A stretch of 64,000 nucleotides of DNA, from assembly GCA_024516155.1 (NCBI GenBank), contig JAJJXM010000037.1, forward strand, positions 1-64,000, given 5' to 3'. Within the stretch, counting starts at the first letter, position 1. Each line of letters starts with the position of its first letter. Made by a program: the position numbers and the translations under genes. This document shows, piece after piece, positions 36,301 to 49,092 of this stretch. Under the pieces are notes generated by a model. The model was not told where the DNA came from. It saw nothing but the letters and a program-made list of their open reading frames with translations, and made no database searches. This DNA comes from Pyronema omphalodes. Lineage: Eukaryota > Ascomycota > Pezizomycetes > Pezizales > Pyronemataceae.

Positions 36301-36881
36301 ATTTTATCTGTTGCTGTAGGGATAGAGTTTCGCCGCTACCAAGACCCCTGTGAACACTGTTCCCGCTGGACGGGTGTTGGCCTGTCTCGCTCAATCATCG
36401 AGCTTCCAGTACCTTGTTCCATCTTGATATCACCAACCAGGAGCTATTGTCATCCAATTCCAGTGACAAACAGCCTCATAAACAGCCTACAGTCACTGCC
36501 AAGTAGCTGTGACTCTCAAGTCTTCAGCCTCCACAGAAATGTCTTCCCCTGACGTGCTGTTTGTTGCTTTTTCTGCACCCCAAACCGAGTTGGAGTGTTG
36601 CACAGACGCAGCAATTATTACGCTGTACCACCCTCCCAATTCTAAAGTGCATAGAATCACTAACCCTTTTAGGCACAATGAGGCCCAGCAATGCATAGCA
36701 GGCCTAGCGTGCTTGGAATATAATAGCCCTTCTCGTCCCCCACATTCTTCAGCCCAACGTCGTCACAACCTTCGGCGTCATCACAAATACTCCACTTTTT
36801 TCGCAACAACCGATAAAACTACCACATCTACATCGACAAGAAACCGAAACAATCAATTGCGAAGGATCACAAACTCCAAAG
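30369..36881. other. Long gene-poor stretch, probable decayed sequence
   Basis: 6.5 kb with only short broken frames. A minus-strand region at about 33200-34270 has several adjacent short frames (70-90 codons), as expected of an old degraded coding region or transposon, but no domain is secure. A hairpin-rich AT segment lies at 32440-32620. No gene is supported. Confidence 0.45.
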
Positions 36882-37562
36882 ATGTCCATCTGCAGCTCTC
36901 CTTCCCGCCACTTCTCCCGCTCCCCAATGTCCGCACCACTCTCCCCGCAAACAGCCGCCACCACCCCAAGAAGCAGTTGCTACGGCGACTCCCCAAAATT
37001 CGAATCACATCCACGATTCCATCAATCTTCGCAGCCCCTAACGCCACCTCCTGACGACCGGCGTTCACGGTCACCAGCATTCTCATCCTACAGTACCCAT
37101 GCGGCCCCGCAAACGCCACAAGATTACAGTATCGACGCCGCTCTGTCTCCCGAACATATCGCCTTGAACGAACAGATGGAAATTGATGCCTACATGACTT
37201 CGATAAGATCCGTTGGATCCCCTGTTCCAAGTACCTATGATGAAATCTTCAATACAATGCCTCCTCTTTCTCCGCTTTCTATGCTCTCGCCAACTTCGCC
37301 AATGCAGCATGACTTCCAGCTTTATGGCACGCCGTCTTCGCCAATGGTGTACATGTCGCCGCCTTTGTCACCGTGGGAACAGTATACCAAGGCAACGGGA
37401 TATACAGGATACCCGCCTGCCTCTGCGTTCTATGGAGATGGCCCCATTCAGTACGATAACCAGCCAATGGATCCCAGGACATATGAGATTCAGCAATGGA
37501 AGACGCGCGATGGGAGAAGCGTAGAGTACTCTGCAATGGGGCTACATTGTGCTACTATGTGA
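36882..37562 (+). CDS. Ser/Pro-rich hypothetical protein
   Basis: A 226-residue single-exon frame starting in good context (CCAAAGATGTCC). It is rich in Ser-Pro and Thr-Pro dipeptides (RSPMSAPLSP, LTPPPDD, PPLSPLSMLSPTSP, MSPPLSPWEQ), so it is a likely target of proline-directed kinases and largely disordered. A more ordered, Tyr-containing C-terminus (YEIQQWKTRDGRSVEYSAMG) ends the protein. There is no membrane segment or signal peptide. I recognise no family. Its composition resembles regulatory proteins, but that is only an impression. No introns are needed, and other frames across the same DNA are shorter or less protein-like. Confidence 0.55.
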   Translation: MSICSSPSRHFSRSPMSAPLSPQTAATTPRSSCYGDSPKFESHPRFHQSSQPLTPPPDDRRSRSPAFSSYSTHAAPQTPQDYSIDAALSPEHIALNEQMEIDAYMTSIRSVGSPVPSTYDEIFNTMPPLSPLSMLSPTSPMQHDFQLYGTPSSPMVYMSPPLSPWEQYTKATGYTGYPPASAFYGDGPIQYDNQPMDPRTYEIQQWKTRDGRSVEYSAMGLHCATM

Positions 37563-40500
37563 CTTTCTGAGGAGTTTGGGGGAGATGATGGTGGATGATG
37601 GATTACGGGGATTGAATTCAACAGGAATAATAACAACATGGACTAGATTGACTGTCTACGGATCAGATTTGGAAAAATAACGGCCCGAAATTTTATGGGA
37701 GAGGAGGATCAGAGTATTGCGCATTGGAAAAAAACGGACAAAGGACAAACAATCACAATATCGGCACATCTCGGTGGTAAATACTCAGCTGCGAACAAAA
37801 TTCGCAAGGACAGAAGGAAAGAAGGAATGATACCACCATACCTACATAGCCAGGGTCCATTTACTCGCACCATATTCCCACGAGGACGGAGATCTTGACA
37901 AGATTCACTAGGCACCGAATCACCATACCATGGGATCATCATCATCTCAGGATTGGCAGAGTTATGGTAGTTACTAGTTAGTTTTGCTCAAAAACCAGCT
38001 AGTGCGACTCCACTTTTGGTGTGTGCAACCTTCGCTTCGGAGACGCCGATGGTCCAATCGCGTCTCGCAAAACCCAACGGACACGGTCGCAAGGATCTGC
38101 ATGCGTTATGGTTATGGTTGAGAGGAGATGAGAAAAGGGACAGAAGGGACTGTGACATTGACAACAGTTAGTTGTATGTAAATAACTTATCGCATTGACG
38201 GGGTCACGGGGGAAGGGAGGGGTAATTAGGTTTCAACACCATCGTGCTTAGCAAGCTCGAGACGGAGGAAGGGAGAAGAGAGAAAGGGATTCGATACCAT
38301 GGACTTGGATTTTTTCTTTTGTTTCAACAGGCGTAAACGGCATTTTTGGATCAGGCGTTTTTATTTATCTTTCTGATGTATGGGACCTTTATGATTTTCC
38401 TTTGTTGTTTCTAAAGATTGGTTTTTTTTTCTTTGTAACTTGTGTAATAACTTTTTTCATGGCTCTGTAATTCTTTTTTTTTCGTGGTGGTTGGTGTGTA
38501 GGTGTGTAGGATAGAATACATTACGGTATGGTCGGTCTATGGAATGAGAAATCTCATACCGAATATACCGAATATACCGAACATACCGAAGCTTTCGAGT
38601 AAGTCGCTGCACACCGTGCACTGAAGACCACGAAACACGAAACACCAGACGCGAGACGTGCGAAGAAGTGAGCTGAATAGCAGCACACAGAACTGAGAAG
38701 CCTTTTCGTATGTACGCTGGGGGAACGTGAGACACAGTAAGCATTTAGAAAGAAAGAAGAAAAAAAGGGAGCTTCCAGAAGTAAGTGCGCGCAGGACCAG
38801 AAAAAAAAAACGTGATGTACATATTACAACGGTTTGTGTGCAAGAAACCGACGGAAGAGCACAGTACAGTACATACTATAGTTTATTCCATGGTTCCATA
38901 GGGTGTACAGCGAGCATGCTAAGCAGCTGCAATCAGCCGGGCATCGGGTCAATTCTGATATTCTTTCGATCCTTTAACGGTAATCATAACCACGGGGGGC
39001 TTCGTAGAAAAAAAAAACCTGTGGCAAGTTAAGAGTGATTGGGGCAGATCGGGAGAAAATCATCTTCGCATTCAGTTCAGTTCAGCAACAGGTGCGGGCC
39101 AAGCTTGCTGTGAATTGATGGAATGATAGATAACAAGCAAGCAGGCAAGCAAGCAAGCAAGGCTGCTTGCTTTCAGACCGCGACTTCACCGGGCGCCAAA
39201 GCGCATAATCATAATCATAATCTGCGATCCCCAAAACCAACCCCCGTGACTCCGGTATGTATGTATGTAATCATAATTTATCGCAACCACAACTCAATTC
39301 TTCAGGGGATAACCCAAGATCTTCTCACCGGGGTTGGTTCTGTTGATGAAGCCCGCTCACTAACAGCATAAGGCCAAGCGCCGGTGAAATCAAGCTTTGA
39401 TTCTCCGGGGCCGGGCGGTGTGGCGCTCCTACATTCTGTCCTCCAGCGTTCGTCGCGTTTTGGTCGTCACGGCGCCCGCGCGGCACCCACCTCCCCAGCC
39501 TTTGATAGAAAGCTAACCCAAGCGGGGCAGCCCTGCTGGAGGTTTCGCCAGAGGCTTGCCCCAAGTTACGCCAAGACTACCCTAGAAGAGAAGCTACAGC
39601 GCGCTGTGGCAGGTTAGCTTGGCAGCTTGGGCCGCAGCGAGGAACATTTGAGCGTCCACGCTGCAGCAAGCGCAACGCAGGGGTTACCTTGTAAGGCCAG
39701 GCTGCAGGGAGGGCGAAAAGAACCATGTCAGGTACCCCAGAAATAGCAACGCAGGGATCGCGTGACTCACTGTCGCAGCCAGCTGCTTCGGCATCTTCAC
39801 TTAAACTTTCAGCACGGCAGCTTCCAACAACGCCGTTGTGGGTACCGAACCCTCACGCCGACCCGACCTGAAAAGATGGCGCACATGTGCCCAACAGCAG
39901 GCGCAGATTGGCCCGATGAGTGAGAAGATATGGTGAGCGGGTCGGTGAAACTCATGGGTTCCGGGGAAACTTAGGACCGGCGGTGACCGGCATCCGGGGA
40001 AGGTCTTTGGTTCGCCAACCTACCCCGTTGGTAAAATATGAAAGAAGAAGTTGTCGACCGATTCGCCGACGTCGGAAGGTACCCAAGCAGATCTAGTACA
40101 TATGTAGCGAACAATATAGCGGTAGGAAGTTGGAACGGTGACAACGGTCGGCTCTTGAAACACTGGTGACAGCCAGCCAATGCAGTGAACTCCGATTGTT
40201 GCCGGATGTAGCCCATGACTAGAGTAGGAAACTTAAACAAAGCGATGACAGCATAGAACATTCCATCAGATGGCATAAAAAGCAATGAGGAGATATATAT
40301 AAACAAACTCTCGGCGGTGAAGTTGTAACTTGTGGCGTAAAGGCGTCCGGCATTGCTCGGGAGCTTAACAATGGCGGGGGCGGATGCGGGAAGACCGAAT
40401 GGTGTAGCGAGGACGGCGAGGATGGCCGTGGCGTACTGTACCCGAGATGCACTGCAAGCTGGTGGTCCCTACGGCGTCTTGAAAGTGAAAGTGTGCGCAG

Positions 40501-43500
40501 GCCAAAGAAAGAAACAGTGCACAGAGAGATTCACATTATGTAATATGTGCGGTGTAACGTTTGCATTTGTATGTAAGAGCCGAGATGCCGTTTTGTGATC
40601 AACCGTTGTTTAACTCGTTACTAGAGATGGAGCCGATGAATCTGAGGAGTTGACGTGTCAGAATAGAGAATGTTATCGTCTAAAACCTTCAAAGGAAAGA
40701 TGCATCGTTCTGGATCAATGTCGTATTCTATGGGTAGTGGAGATGGAGGAGATGGATGGACACCGAAAAGAGAGCAAGCGAGGTGTGTGGTCCCGAGACA
40801 AGCAAAGATGGTTCATAGAACGATGGAGATGGAGGAAGATTTCGCCGCCAACCGAGCGAGATACCCAGTCACAAGCCGTGATTCACCACTGCACTGATTT
40901 TTACCCATTCTAGATGTGCTTCCGCATTGAGATCCATCTGCGTCAGCTTGAATACCCGAGGATATTCCGCACAACCTACATCTGCGCAAGATCTCAAATG
41001 CTTCTCGGCGTGCAAAAGCTTGTACCTAAGTATAACTACGAGGATGCCGATGAGACATAAAGACAGGTCCATTGGTATGTTACTCGGCTGGTGTCTCTTG
41101 AATGAGCCATCGGGCGCACCACCGGAGGTTCTAGATGTGCATCGAGTTAAAGGCGTACTAAAGACCCACGTGGGTTTTGCATACTAACAGGGGCTTTAAA
41201 TAAAAGTAAGGTTTCTTGTTGGCCTTGAATGCGTAACATACAAAGCTTACAAAATTTGAATTTGCTGATCTATGTAGCACATTGATTGTCTGCCTTCAAC
41301 CTCGTGGCACAGATTGAACCGTATTCAGTAGTCATCATCAATCACCCATATCAGCAAATCAACCTCCACAAGCAATTTTAAAGCACTATTATGTATTGTA
41401 CCCGCTTCTGCCTACCAAATATCCGCCAGGAATTTGTAAAACTTGTTTTACGACCTGAAAGCAATACCCGAGATCAGCAAGTTTTTCGTCAATGTGGTAA
41501 GGCATGTGATGGCTACACAGAGAAATATACAGAAAATCCTGGCCTTGCAAAGTACCCACTAAGCTGGGTGTTTCAGTCCGGCTGCGCACAAAAGACTAAA
41601 GGCCTTGATTACATATACAGATCAAGATGTAGCCTCACCGGCTGTATATGGACCTTTCCTGCAGTCGAGTGAACATTTGATTGTAGCTAACAGTATACAG
41701 GTAGAATGGTGTCCAAAACGAAAGATTCACCATGAATATTTCCCTTTCCTCCCCCTCGTTTATATTCACCGCCGTAAATCTAATTTCCATATCTCGGAAT
41801 TGTGGATTCCAGAGTACGCACAATAACTGATCTGTGCATGTATTCGGTTACAACTCGGAGACAATCTACAATCCCTGAAAATTCCCAAGGAGGATCGTCG
41901 AAATGCGAAAATCCTCGTATGGTGACCACAAACCTTTGCAAATCCTCGCTTGCAGTCAACTTTGCCAGCTAGTGCGAACCTTACCGGAGTTCCAGGATAA
42001 GTAGTTAAAAACGTGGCAAAGAATGGAGTAGCAGGGGCGGAATATCATCGTTTGAAGTCCGTGAAATCTAAGACAAGGGCTAATACAGTTACGATTTAGT
42101 TCTGTTCCGGTGGCCTTGGATAATTACTTCGTTAATGCTGTACACAGTGCACAGGTACACAGGTTTACTGTTCGAGAATTAGGGTGAGCAAACCCTACCC
42201 GTAATGGTACGCCAGAGACGCCGGTCCAAGCTTTTGCGTGTGAGCGCTTGCTCTGGGTATCTCAGAGCCCAGGCCACTTGTGGTCATAGATGAATGAGCT
42301 ATTATTGGGAGACTTTTTGGAGACTCGTGATATTCATTATCATGACGATGCACTATGAATAATCGCATCAGAGCTCAACTTGATCCAGTCCTTGAAGATA
42401 TTGTCCAAGATGAGATACACGAGGAAGGAAGGCATACGCTTCTCGAGACGTTAGGCGGCTATGACGGCTCAGGGAGGCCCTTGAACATAACATCAAACTA
42501 GTTTACTCACGTGACCAACATCGTCGCTGGACGCGGTACTAGCTTTTAAATAACCGAGTTTCTAATTCCTTACCAGCCCCTCCCGATTTTCCTTATTTGG
42601 TCTGACTGAGTTTCAAACTTTCGACTTTTATGTTTACTCAGAACATGCCCATTGTTCCTGAGTTCCCACTGAAAAGTCAGCCCCGCTTCTGTGATTCGTC
42701 CTTGTCTGTGACCTGGGCCCCCGAATCCTCGACATTGCAGTCAACCCCCCCCCTGCCCCAGTCCCGCTACAGCCGATTCACTCTATTCATATCTTATCAA
42801 AGAATATCCAGGCCTACGATAACTACCCAAGGTAAAACGCAAGCTTAGATATTGAAGAACGTCCCGTAAGGATATAGAAACCCTATAGCGGCAAATTTTC
42901 TATTGCGTTTTGTTGTATAAAGAAATAGAAAATGCCCTGCTACAGCCGTACGGGGGTCTCCATTGAACTGCTTCATCTTACTCGTGTACTGAGTATCCGA
43001 GTCGTATGTTGCCATTCCATGTGGTCTCGGGCGCAGCCATCGCTGTACTAACGCCGCGCCGCGCCGCCCCCTCCCCCACCCCACCGGCAACTTCGCTTAA
43101 AGACCCGCTGGCGACATGAGAACCTGGGTACTAGCTCTGGATTATTACCAGATCTCACTTAAATCGTAATCATCATCCAAGTGAAACTGTCTTCATATAA
43201 TATCCTAAAGACTGAAATACAATTCTGTTTTTTCGGGGCATTCTTATCTTTGCACTGACTTGGTATTTTATACCATGGCAACCCGCCGACTCTGGAGACT
43301 CGATCTTCCACACAGAATAGTCGAACGCCGTAATCTTTCCGCCGCTGGATTAAACTGCATATTGAAAGCAGGGAGAGCCGAAGAACACTCCGTAACACCC
43401 CGCATTTCTGTATCGAATATGCCGATTCAACGTGTTCGTGAGGCTTTTTCAGCATCAATGGCTCCAATTAGACGTCCACAGTAGCTGTTCGGTAGGATTT

Positions 43501-43717
43501 CGAATGCTTGTGTGCCACTGGTATAGGCATCGGCCCCCTCATGACGGGCAGTAGAGCGACAACCGCAGTCTAAGTGCTAAATAAACAGCCATTGACCCTC
43601 GAAGTTAGTATTGGGGCTCAACTATGCCTCAGAATTGAACTGTGTAGTCTTCGTAGTATGTAGGAAGAAAGCTGGAGCGTCCAGTGTTGAAAGTTCGAAG
43701 TTGTTGGACCACCCACC
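37563..43717. other. Long stretch without a supported gene
   Basis: Contains short simple repeats (CAAG near 39130-39160; ATACCGAA near 38555-38590) and many sub-110-codon frames without domains. Frames at 42630-42848 and 43260-43484 have acceptable ATG context but no recognisable features. Confidence 0.45.
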
Positions 43718-43725
43718 TATATAAG
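43718..43725 (+). promoter_or_regulatory. TATA box of family gene A
   Basis: TATATAAG lies 175 bp before the ATG used for gene A, followed by a C/A-rich leader (43740-43840). Confidence 0.55.
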
Positions 43726-43892
43726 GGGAACTTCGTCACAGAAACATACTCGATCCCAAACAAGCAACATTCACAACGCCACCATATCCAACATTCGAAG
43801 AAGCTTTTCAATCATCGCATACAAGCATTTGCTGATTCATCGCAATGGAAAATTTTATTGACATGCTTCAGTAAACTTCTCTCCAATCCAAG

Positions 43893-45854
43893 ATGACAAT
43901 GCGCCGTTTGATGCTGATGATGAGAAGCCACACGAACGCTGCTGCGGCTGCTGGAGTGACTGCCTCCGGCCTCCGAAATGCCCTAAATGCCAACGGCACT
44001 ACAGAGACGTAAGTCACCGCGTCATCCAATATCGCCCAGGATCGTTTTAATAGTTGAAATCAGCCAACCCCAGCAGGTCTCCCAGACTGATCTACTCATG
44101 AACGGGCTGGTCGATCCTCTCGCCGCTGAGCAGGAAATACAGGAAAATGCGGAGTAAGTTATTCTTGCAGCCACAAGTGTCGTGAACAAAAATAACTGTT
44201 ATTGCTAGTGCGTTACCTTTGCCTCATCCCCAGATGGACAGCTCCTCCCGTCCCATTGGGATGCCACCTTCCCCCTCGCCCGCCCAATACCCTCAGTACT
44301 TTGGCACGCAAAATGGGATAGCCACTGCTCAACCCTCCTTCTACACCGGCAATGTGCAGCATCATATTCATGAGTATGGATCTGCGTTCCCTTGGGACTC
44401 CAGGAACCACCCCCAGTCCACCTGGATGTATCCCGCGGTGACCTTGCCAATGCACCAGGCACCGCCTGGCTTTGTGAGCGGAATGTATCCTTCCATGCAA
44501 GTTCATGGTCAAGGAACTTCTGCTCTCCGTCAAGACATCGCTAGAATGACTCCCACCGTTGGATACACTTCAACCATCGGCGCTACCAGCTGGGATGTCC
44601 ACCATATTCCTCATGCACCTATTACAGTCGAGCAAGCCGCCACTGACACTTCCGCCTTTGCTTTCATGCCCGCTTTTGAAGCATCTGGCACATCTCATGT
44701 GGCTTCCACCTCGTCTACAGCTACTGCATCTTCGACGGGGAACCGAAAGCGCAAGCGGAGCAGCGAGGAAGCTGCCACTGTTCCCGACGCCACCACAGGT
44801 TGTGAGAACGATGCTACGGATGGAAATGCTCCCATCTCTGTGGCAAAGAGACGCAAGCAGGCTACAGGAAAAGGTGGCTCTTCAACGACAGACGATGACG
44901 AAGATCCTAACGACGGGATATATTATGCGGATGTCGCGCTGGATCCAGAAGACCCTGACTGGGACATGTGGATTCGAATGCCCTCGACTGCAAAGAAGGG
45001 GCCACCTGCAAAGGAAACTTTGGTTGCTGCCAAGCTGGATTGGGAAAATCCTGTCGAGTGGTCTGCTGTGCCTGCTGACAAGAAAGCCCGGGCGATCCGC
45101 CGTATTTGCTTCTGGATGCTGTGGTCACGGGCCCGCGCTGAGAAGCACCTGGAATTCAGGTCCAAGAAGTGGATTTCTGAAAAGAAACGTCGGGCGGCGG
45201 ATAAGGAAGACCCGTTCAGAGTCAAGCGATCCCGAAAGTCCAAGGATGACACCGTTGTAAGTTCCCAATTTTGTGATATTATTCCTAGTTTAGTCTGTGC
45301 TAACATTCCAGGTCGCACAGTCTGCGTCTACCTCCTCTGGTGTTCTTCCTGAGATTGCTGCCGTTGCATCAAGCATTGAGAGCAACTCCGGTGCTTCGAA
45401 CGAAGCTCCTCTCTTTCTGACCTCATCCCACGACAAGGAAACCGAACATAAGGAGAACGACGGCATGGGCCTGGATGAAGCAGGGTCAAGTATCGAGTCT
45501 GTCCATGATGAACAGCCCCCCACTACCGCCGATTGCCCCACATCGAATGTAGCCTCGGAAACACCACCGGATGACAACACGACAATGCTCTCCGACTTCA
45601 CCCCACCCAGACCATCTCCGGAGCCTTCCCTGCTGCGTGCTTTGGCTCCATTTCTTGCCTCTGTTAGGAGAACCATCATGGCGAGAACTGCCGTGCCTGC
45701 CGCAGTTCTTCCGAATACCGCAAGCTCCAGTGATGAGTCCAAGTCTCCCGGCGAGCCCCAGAATGAGCCACAACACCACGAAAGTGAGCAAGTGCTGGAT
45801 GGCGTTCCCACGGCAAACGAGGAATGGTTGCCTGAACTCCGTAGAACTGGGTAG
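43893..45854 (+). CDS. Family gene A: putative nuclear protein with shared Trp/Arg-rich domain
   Basis: Exons are 43893-44008, 44064-44153, 44209-45256 and 45312-45854 (598 aa); introns are about 55 nt, starting GTAAGT. The N-terminal half is Pro/Gln/Ser/His-rich and probably disordered. Two basic clusters (GNRKRKRSS about 246; AKRRKQATGK about 282) look like nuclear localisation signals. The shared family domain spans about 308-409: DPDWDMW, KETLVAAKLDWENPVEW, RAIRRICFWMLW, AEKHLEF, SKKWISEKKR. The C-terminus is acidic and Ser/Pro-rich and holds APLFL followed by acidic residues, as in C and D. The N-terminus is uncertain: exon 1 also carries an ATG-less Cys-rich frame that joins the same exon 2 through an acceptor 13 nt downstream. 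No family is recognised; a transcription-related role is inference only. Confidence 0.75.
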
Positions 45855-47058
45855 GTGTACATCACAGCATCCCTTTTCGGAGCGTTCAATCTCGTTTTGA
45901 CTGTACGAGTCGGGTATTGAAAGCTATTATTCCGAGGACTGTTTTTAAATTCTGTCGAGTCTCTTCCGCTTCTCTTTCGTCAGATGATGGGGACTGGGGG
46001 GGGAGGGGGGGTTCTTTTTTTTCTTTTGTTTTTTTTTGCTTTCAATCGGATTGTGGTGTTATCAGTTAACATATTTTTTTCCACCAGCAGTTTTCAAGGC
46101 TTCATTGTATCCTTCTCGATGAGCTTTATTGCAGGTTTATCATGTACAGTCTTGAGTTTCTGGTGCGGGAATTTTTGTGCTTTAACATGTTTTCTTCTTG
46201 TATCTTGTTGGTCCGTATCTTTTCAGATATCACCGCTGGAAGTCATATTATTTACTCCAATACGACACCTCATAGCCTTTTTTCTGTAATACTCTGAATA
46301 TCGTAACCACCACCAGCGGTTGTTTAACTCTAACAGCATTCTTAGTTACGTGCGTGATAAAAGTATTAAATATTTTCGGCCATTCATCGACACTCAAGGT
46401 CTTAAAATAACACCATCTGGTGATGTGCATATATTTGAGTAGCTGAAGTCCGAATGCTTCTGCTATGCACAACTTCTGCATAATTGAGGGCAAACTAATA
46501 TCTTCCTTGAGTGCGTTGCATACCAGCTGCGAACGCTCAGTGCTTATGGTGCCTCCAGTGGAAACACAGGATATTTCGATAAGTGTAATGCTCTGTCCTG
46601 TCCTGTCAGGGTTTTCAATGATCATGAATCATGTTTTTTCGGTCTTGTTTCACCACAAAGTTTCCCAAATTCGAGCGAGCCTTGAGCTCTGCCCCACAGT
46701 TGAACCTTCTCCGTCGGCTCATAGCATTTACAGTGCCAAGCAGACATGGTATCGTCAACTTTGCGTTGATCTCGACCCACGCAGGACGAGCAGTATAAAA
46801 ATGCAGGATCCACTTATCCTGGGGCATGATCCTCGTGTTATTCTGGTCCCTCACAACTTGGCCAGCAGCGTAAAAAGTGACGGTCTTTGGAAGTGTAGGG
46901 TCCTCTTGAAACCCAGCCTGTGGAGACGTGGCAGTGGTCTGTTATTCCAACTCGTCAGATTGGATACCATCGCTGAGCATCGTCACAGCATCGAAAGAGA
47001 CAATTGTGATCCTTACACCAAGTCCGTTCAACATACACCAACACGCAAGCTGAATAAG
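45855..47058. other. Intergenic between family genes A and B
   Basis: T-rich 3' flank of A, then a minus-strand frame of 125 codons (46248-46625) that I do not recognise, and a TATAAAAA at about 46793 that may serve gene B. No separate gene is supported. Confidence 0.45.
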
Positions 47059-47660
47059 ATGGATAGTAACGCTGAAGATGATATCAAAGGGTAAGATGTT
47101 CACACTGGAGCAAAGTGATACAATGGTCCTAACGTCCTTTGTAAGCTTGACCGACGATAAGGGAGACCACAAAGCGATGTCCCAGAATGCCGCGCCACAA
47201 GTGAAACAGTACGTCTTCATCAACCAGAATTAGTGATAAAAGCGTATTAACAGGCTTCATCAGCGCAAATAGGAAGCCAAAGCAGCGCCGTTCACGCTCT
47301 ACCAAACAGGCTGCCACCTGCGATGCCTCTTCTGACAACCATCATGATGTCTCAGACCCAGTAAATGCTCCTGTCATCAACGACATTCGCAATGGGCCTA
47401 TCCTCACTGGGCCTGATGACGAAGACTTCGACGTCGTCCCAGATTGTACTGCAGTTAGGTGTCCTAGCCCCGAGTCAATCATGGTTCTCTGTCTTCTCCC
47501 AATGGATAGAGAGACGCAATGGAACGAGCTCCCCGAGGTGGTCCGGCTTCGTGCACTTCGAAGGTTCCGCCTGAGGTACGAGTGGTTCTTGTACGATGAG
47601 GCACTTGATTTCCTTCAGTGCAGTTGGAAGGCCTACTGGCATGTACATCGCCGTAAATAG
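47059..47660 (+). CDS. Family gene B: short member, three exons
   Basis: Exons are 47059-47090, 47146-47208 and 47264-47660, with 55-nt introns (GTAAGA...GTAAG; GTACGT...CATCAG) and TAAC branch-like sites; total 163 aa. The CAG at 47251-47253 would lead to an in-frame stop, so the next acceptor (47261-47263) is used. The protein has a short acidic start, a basic cluster (NRKPKQRRSRSTK, 33-45) and the shared domain at about 80-163: LTGPDDEDFDV, MDRETQWNELPEVVRLRALR, RFRLRYEWFLYDEAL, SWKAYW. It stops right after the domain, so it lacks the long Pro/Ser N-terminus and the acidic C-terminus of A and C. Its domain is closest to that of gene C (LTGPDD...RRFRLR). It could be a minimal functional member or a truncated copy. 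Confidence 0.65.
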
Positions 47661-49092
47661 GCTGCCAATCCCTGCCTTGTTTGGAAGTCGCCCCCTACTT
47701 TGCTTCCTGCGCATTTGCATATCTTGCCGCCTGGCGTTTCCCGTGAGGCCTTCGCAATGGCAATTTTTAACTTTTTGTACTTTTTTCGTACTTTTTATAC
47801 TGATTGCTTCTTGTCCGTTTTTATAATGTCCTCTTTCACCAGTCAGTAATAGCAATTCAATTCGTGCCCTATTTTGTAATTTGTTTCTTTTCGTTGATTT
47901 CTGGCCGTCTGTATACTGGCTTCTTTTGCTAGTCCTTACTAGCAATTTAATGTTATACCCAGAATAATGTCACCATAGATGTTTTCAAATCACGGATAAA
48001 CAGGATTACCGTGATCTAGAGTCCCTGTTCCTGCATACAATTACCCGCTGTTGGTGGGTATTGCCTTGGACAAACTGGATTTCTGTAACAGATTTCGAAC
48101 GATGATTGCTGCCGACATTCATCTGACCATTGACAAGCCAGCTCGTCCCGGTGCTCAATCATCTTTCAACCCCCAGGACTCCTGCTCCGTTGAGGAGGAT
48201 CACCGTAATACCGAGAGAACGAATTATGTGAGTAAACCGTGCATGCCTCCAAATATAAGGAGTATTATGCCATAGCTTTCAATCACCATTCTCCCCGAAA
48301 ATACTGTCCCAAAAGCACCGTGGTGAATTCCAAGTTGTTGAAAGCTCCTCACTCAATCTCCATGAACAATAGTATGTAATTTCAATCCATGTGACTACTA
48401 GTTGAATGCCTCCATCAACGAGGGAATGTTTTTCGTACGATACAAACATTGTCGTATTCTGTGCTGTACTGGCGTATTTTGCCGTTGAATCTTCCATCGA
48501 AATAATCATTTGATAACTAGGAGCGTGAATCGCAGCTCGTGTGCTGCTCATTTGTCCTTGGAGCTGATGGTATAGCCAGACATATTGCGCAACCTTCAAC
48601 CCCCAGATATCGTTGAACCCCCAGAGGGCCAGGGGCGAACGCCTTCCGATCACAATCCCTCCAGTAAACCGTTCCAGTCAGATTGTCATCCCTGAATTCC
48701 AACATCTCAGGTTTCCCTCAGATCATCCATACCGACGCTTCTTGAGTAGATACTCAGAATTCTGACGTCTCCTCCGCAACATCCCAGTGCCCATTGTGAC
48801 AGAGCTTTCATAGCTAACTGGCCAACTCCCATCACTCTCAACCTCCGATTACCACACTCAACAGGCCACAGAAAAGCACCAACGGCCACGGCTCATAATA
48901 GAGACTGCTTAATTGGCTCTTATCTTCCCAAAAGCAAAGGAAACCTGTCAGACTGTTACAGTTTGGAGTTGTTGAAATTCCGACTATACCACCCCAGCTA
49001 GCGACACCTCCTGTCACTCGAATCAACCCCTCTCCCCCAACCTCATCACAACACGCAGCAGTACCCTTTCTTCACACCATCAGCAATTACAC
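47661..49092. other. Intergenic between family genes B and C
   Basis: T-rich 3' flank of B followed by sequence with a 124-codon minus-strand frame (48279-48653) lacking a recognised domain. No clear TATA box is seen before gene C. No gene is supported. Confidence 0.45.

Noticed and set aside
46248..46625. 125-codon minus-strand frame between genes A and B
   Set aside because: Protein-like composition but no homology I can recognise and no splice or promoter support. It is kept only as a gap note.
48279..48653. 124-codon minus-strand frame between genes B and C
   Set aside because: No recognised domain, and it does not show the family domain on either strand.
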